Shown: positions 5,092 to 7,689 of the stretch, one piece after another | How positions within the stretch are numbered: the stretch's first letter is position 1 | Layout of the letters: each line of letters begins with the position of its first letter | From: Nitrososphaerales archaeon TH526 | GTDB lineage: Archaea > Thermoproteota > Nitrososphaeria > Nitrososphaerales > Nitrososphaeraceae | Direction of reading: 5' to 3' | Length of the DNA: 7,689 nt | NCBI GenBank assembly: GCA_014523665.1 | Contig: JAATVR010000323.1 | Coordinates: 1 to 7,689, forward strand | Program-made: the position numbers and the translations under genes | Notes under the pieces: model-generated | What the model saw: the letters and a program-made list of their open reading frames with translations, nothing else | Databases searched by the model: none | Told to the model about the DNA's origin: nothing

Positions 5092-6006
5092 ATGAACCCA
5101 ATCTCAATAGCTTTCCATTCATACAAAGGTGGTACCGGAAAGACTACCATCGCGTGCAATTTCGCTGCACAGTTAGCGAGGAAGGGAAATCAGGTAGGTT
5201 TAGTCGATTTAGATATTTACGCACCGAGTATCCAGACATACTTTGAAATCGAGCCAAAAAAGTGGCTAAATAACTATCTGAATTCTTCGTCTGATTTATC
5301 AGATGTAATCGTTGATGGAAGTCAATTTGTCAAGTCGGGTAAAATTAATCCTGGAGATTACAACCCCAAGGGAAAATCAACGAATACTGACGGTGGAAAT
5401 TTATGGCTAGGTTTCAGTAATCCGAGCAGTGAAGAAGTATTGCAGCTGGAAACTACTGGCACTAGTACTGCTAGGGAGATTTTGAAAAAGCTCATACTTT
5501 TGAAAGAGAAAATGCTTACGGATTTAAGGCTTGACTATCTAATTATCGACACTAGTCCAGGTATCCGTACTTGGTCAATTAATGCTTTAGCAATTTCTGA
5601 TATTTTGCTACTCACTTTAAAATCAGGAGATATTGACAGCAAAGGCACCAAACGCCTAGTTGAGGATATTTACGATACATTCACCAGACACGGAAGCAAA
5701 TCCTATTTGCTCTATAACAGGGTCCATGGCTATTGCATGCCGCCAAAAGATTTTCTTGGAGCAAACAATAACAAATCTAATCCTTCATATAAAGAAGGCA
5801 TTTCTGGGCTTGCTAAAGAAAACCCGCTCAAAGCAGGGAGGGAACCTAAATTATCGCAAGAACTCGGTATCAAGACAATTAGCTCTATCCCCTGCTTTTG
5901 CGATATTCAATTTTCTGAGAAAGAATTTTTGACGGTATTAAACTATCCAGAGCATCCTTTCTCCTATTACGTCAATGAGCTTATTGCTGGAATTGGGTCG
6001 GCTTGA
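5092..6006 (+). CDS. ParA/MinD-family ATPase (deviant Walker A)
   Basis: The 304-residue protein starts MNPISIAFHSYKGGTGKTT: the deviant Walker A motif KGGTGKTT spans residues 12-19, with the signature lysine K12. Switch I follows at LVDLDIYAPS (37-46, D41) and Walker B at LDYLIIDTSPG (147-157, D153). This family forms ATP-dependent dimers that position DNA, membrane proteins or protein clusters. There is no C-terminal amphipathic membrane helix as in MinD, and no ParB gene or clear parS is seen, so cargo is unknown. An insertion around residues 60-105 (rich in S, N, G) and a C-terminal region around 225-275 are longer than in minimal ParA. The open frame extends up to 4960, but those 44 residues are basic and unlike the family, so ATG 5092 is chosen. 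It overlaps a broken small gene and precedes the KaiC-cyclase fusion on the same strand, suggesting one operon. Confidence 0.9.
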   Translation: MNPISIAFHSYKGGTGKTTIACNFAAQLARKGNQVGLVDLDIYAPSIQTYFEIEPKKWLNNYLNSSSDLSDVIVDGSQFVKSGKINPGDYNPKGKSTNTDGGNLWLGFSNPSSEEVLQLETTGTSTAREILKKLILLKEKMLTDLRLDYLIIDTSPGIRTWSINALAISDILLLTLKSGDIDSKGTKRLVEDIYDTFTRHGSKSYLLYNRVHGYCMPPKDFLGANNNKSNPSYKEGISGLAKENPLKAGREPKLSQELGIKTISSIPCFCDIQFSEKEFLTVLNYPEHPFSYYVNELIAGIGSA

Positions 6007-6191
6007 ACAGTATGAGAAAGTGGATTCTGAATCTCACATGTTACGATGGCTTCTCACCGAGTGCGAGACTGTTGTCCTTTCGTGATCGACCCGTTTTAGG
6101 TAAAAGTGAAGCTTCGGATATCCATGTTCTTGCTCTTCATTTGTGTGGGAGAAAAGTTTCATATATGCGTATACCTGTCCATAATTGTTAA
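5975..6191 (+). pseudogene. Small gene between ParA and KaiC-cyclase genes, broken by one frameshift
   Basis: ATG 5975, inside the end of the ParA gene in another frame, reads MSLLLELGRLEQYEKVDSES then HMLRWLLTECETVVLS and stops at TGA 6083-6085 (36 codons). If one T of the CCTTTCG run near 6078-6080 is extra, the frame continues RDRPVLGKSEASDIHVLALH and LCGRKVSYMRIPVHNC to TAA 6189-6191, giving about 71 residues that fill the gap before the next gene. The 32-base overlap with the ParA gene suggests translational coupling. Nearby CTT TCG TGA superficially recalls a +1 recoding site, but lacks the stop codon in the slip position. I recognise no family. It may be a damaged adaptor linking the two ATPases, or a real truncated 36-residue protein. 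Confidence 0.45.
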
Positions 6192-6208
6192 TTCTCTGGT
6201 AAAATAAG

Positions 6209-7672
6209 ATGCATATCCCTGGATTACTTGAACTCACCGAACGCGAAGAGATCCCAAAATGTATGATACTCTTGACAGGTAACTCAAATGTAGGAAAAAG
6301 TTGCTATGCCAGAGAATTCTTGTTGGAACGGATGAACGATGGATCAGATTGTGTTTACATCTCATGCACTGACACAGAGGAACAATTTCAGAACTGGATG
6401 ATAAGTGCAGGAGTGGCCCGCACTTTGATAAATTCTAGCCTCCACTTCATAAACCCGTACATTCGAAGGAGTGCTGGCGATAATAGCTCACAGCTGATTG
6501 GGATAATTTCTGAAATTAAGGAAATCACATCTGCCACTCATAACTCTAATATTGGAAATTCTAACGTCGGTACTGAAAATGAAAGGAATCGAATCAAAAA
6601 CTTACCTGAGAAAAAGAAACCGAATTTTACTCTTATCATTGATTCTCTAAACCATCTCATCGCCTTATTTGGCCTCAAAGAGGTCGAAGGATTTGTGACA
6701 GATGTGTATTTTACATCGAAAATTCAAGGATTATTTGGAATTTGTTGCCTTACCGTACCCTCCATTGACAAGGAACAATATGAGCGTTTGAGCCTTTCTT
6801 TTGATGCCATCCTTGAAATGGCGTTCAAAGAGGAAATAGAGTCACGCCTACGAGCAATGAAGATGACTTTGATTAGAGGAGTGGTACTGACTCCGAAATG
6901 GGTTGATTTTGAGATCACTCAGGATGGCTTCATTCGGTTCCTTCAAAAAGGCTCAGATTTTATTTGCTACGTTTGCAAATCAAAAATTAACGAAAATCCG
7001 ATCACATATTCCGGACTATATTTCCATGTTAACCATCTGGAAGTCTACAAGAAATTGGTAGGAATCTACGGTCTAAGTTTGTCTGAGCTAGGATTTTCAT
7101 CGGAGGTCATGGACGCAAGTTTCTTCTTCATAGATATAGTTGGACTTTCTGATCCGAGCTATTCAGTTAGTTCGCAAAGACAAAAGATCGAAGTTCTCAA
7201 TAATCTAATAATGACATGCAGTGCATACAATTTGGAAGAAAAGAAGATTATCTTGCCGACTGGCGATGGAATGGTAATAGGTTTTCTGTTGAATCCTGAA
7301 CTCTCACTAAAACTAGGCATTCAGCTACACCAGAAATTGAGGACGTACAATAGGGGTAAAGGCGAAAGGGACAGAATAAAAGTAAGAATCGGGCTAAGTT
7401 CAGGCCCAGTTTTTTCTGTAAGTGATATAAAAAATAATCAAAATTTCTGGGGGCCTGGAATCATCTTAGCCAGAAGGGTTATGGACATTGGAGGAGAAGG
7501 TCACATCCTGTTGTCAGATTCTTTGGCAAAGGCTTTGCTTGCATTAAAGGATGAATACAAGCCTATCATAAACTATATTGGCGACTATTCTATTAAACAC
7601 GGACAAGTGTTGACACTCTATTCGGCATATTCTGATGATTTTGGAAATTCTGACGTTCCTGAAAAGCGATAA
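6209..7672 (+). CDS. KaiC/RecA-like ATPase fused to zinc site and class III nucleotide-cyclase-like domain
   Basis: The 487-residue protein has three parts. Residues 1-245 form a KaiC/RAD55-type P-loop domain with Walker A GNSNVGKS (24-31, K30, S31) and Walker B FTLIIDS (140-146, D145). Residues 251-290 hold C253-x2-C256-x16-H273-x2-H276, a likely zinc site. Residues 303-475 match a class III adenylate/guanylate cyclase homology domain: FFIDIVG with metal Asp D309, TGDG with second metal Asp D353, VRIGLSSGPV (392-401), and WGPGIILARRVMD (414-426) with R422/R423. The lysine that normally selects adenine before GD is leucine (ILPTGDG), and the usual transition-state asparagine position appears to be isoleucine, so activity as a normal cyclase is doubtful. 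No membrane segment or signal peptide is present. It lies 203 bases after the ParA-type gene. A TATA-like AATTGTTAATT (about 6182-6192) could give it its own promoter; there is no ribosome binding site before ATG 6209. Confidence 0.85.
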   Translation: MHIPGLLELTEREEIPKCMILLTGNSNVGKSCYAREFLLERMNDGSDCVYISCTDTEEQFQNWMISAGVARTLINSSLHFINPYIRRSAGDNSSQLIGIISEIKEITSATHNSNIGNSNVGTENERNRIKNLPEKKKPNFTLIIDSLNHLIALFGLKEVEGFVTDVYFTSKIQGLFGICCLTVPSIDKEQYERLSLSFDAILEMAFKEEIESRLRAMKMTLIRGVVLTPKWVDFEITQDGFIRFLQKGSDFICYVCKSKINENPITYSGLYFHVNHLEVYKKLVGIYGLSLSELGFSSEVMDASFFFIDIVGLSDPSYSVSSQRQKIEVLNNLIMTCSAYNLEEKKIILPTGDGMVIGFLLNPELSLKLGIQLHQKLRTYNRGKGERDRIKVRIGLSSGPVFSVSDIKNNQNFWGPGIILARRVMDIGGEGHILLSDSLAKALLALKDEYKPIINYIGDYSIKHGQVLTLYSAYSDDFGNSDVPEKR

Positions 7673-7674
7673 TA

Positions 7675-7689
7675 ATGCAAGTTTTCTCA
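7675..7689 (+). CDS. Possible start of the next gene (MQVFS...), cut by window edge
   Basis: An ATG two bases after the TAA of the KaiC-cyclase gene opens a frame reading MQVFS to the end of the window. Such tight spacing is typical of operons, but five codons are too few to confirm a gene or name a product. Confidence 0.25.

Noticed and set aside
4884..5246. 120-codon open frame on the plus strand across the ParA start
   Set aside because: It overlaps the start of the clear ParA-type gene in another frame, has no recognisable domain, and its second half is an out-of-frame reading of the Walker A region.
5660..5932. 90-codon plus-strand open frame inside the ParA-type gene
   Set aside because: It is a shadow in another frame of an intact conserved gene.
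6003..6080. Translation of the 6003-6191 frame from its own TTG or ATG
   Set aside because: The first third of that frame does not look like a protein start, whereas the overlapping frame from ATG 5975 does and joins the later part by one indel.
1..7689. CRISPR array, insertion sequence or rRNA
   Set aside because: No regularly spaced direct repeats, transposase or conserved rRNA segments were found.

Overview
The window looks archaeal and most like a soil ammonia oxidiser of the Nitrososphaera type (Thaumarchaeota/Nitrososphaeria). This is inferred from AT-rich DNA, TATA-box-like promoters placed about 26 bases before start codons (leaderless transcripts), a GGTG-type ribosome binding site, very low coding density, and a KaiC-like ATPase fused to a nucleotide-cyclase-like domain. 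No ribosomal RNA, tRNA, insertion sequence or CRISPR array was seen, so the taxonomic call is not proven.

Layout. 1-238 (minus) is the start of a family 2 glycosyltransferase that runs off the left edge. Divergent from it, 445-1446 (plus) encodes a polytopic flippase-like (UPF0104/AglD-type) membrane protein; together they suggest lipid-linked sugar or cell-envelope glycosylation. 1447-2411 has no intact gene. It holds coding-like remnants on both strands, a perfect 16-bp palindrome with nearby repeats, a tandem CAATATTG element and a strong unassigned TATA box. 2412-2844 is a two-gene operon: a 77-residue acidic protein and a ribbon-helix-helix DNA-binding protein. It is followed by a multiply frameshifted third reading frame (2835-3316). 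3387-3611 encodes a small C2H2 zinc-finger protein. 3937-4287 is a single-domain response regulator whose start appears damaged. 4288-5091 contains only coding-like fragments, one with a CxxC...CxxC zinc-ribbon pattern, plus inverted repeats.

The right third is the most coherent unit: a ParA/MinD-type ATPase (5092-6006), a small overlapping gene broken by one frameshift (5975-6191), and a 487-residue protein (6209-7672) that joins a KaiC/RecA-type ATPase, a CxxC/HxxH putative zinc site and a class III nucleotide-cyclase-like domain. All three lie on one strand with short spacing, suggesting a signalling or positioning module driven by two P-loop ATPases. Its function is unknown. The cyclase-like domain keeps the metal-binding aspartates but seems to lack the usual base-selecting lysine and transition-state asparagine, so it may bind nucleotide without making a standard cyclic nucleotide.

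A recurring theme is a contrast between long intact genes and short pieces that read well only if single-base indels are allowed. The long genes are unbroken, which argues against general sequencing error and for real gene decay. However, these fragments were chosen by eye among several frames, so some may be chance.
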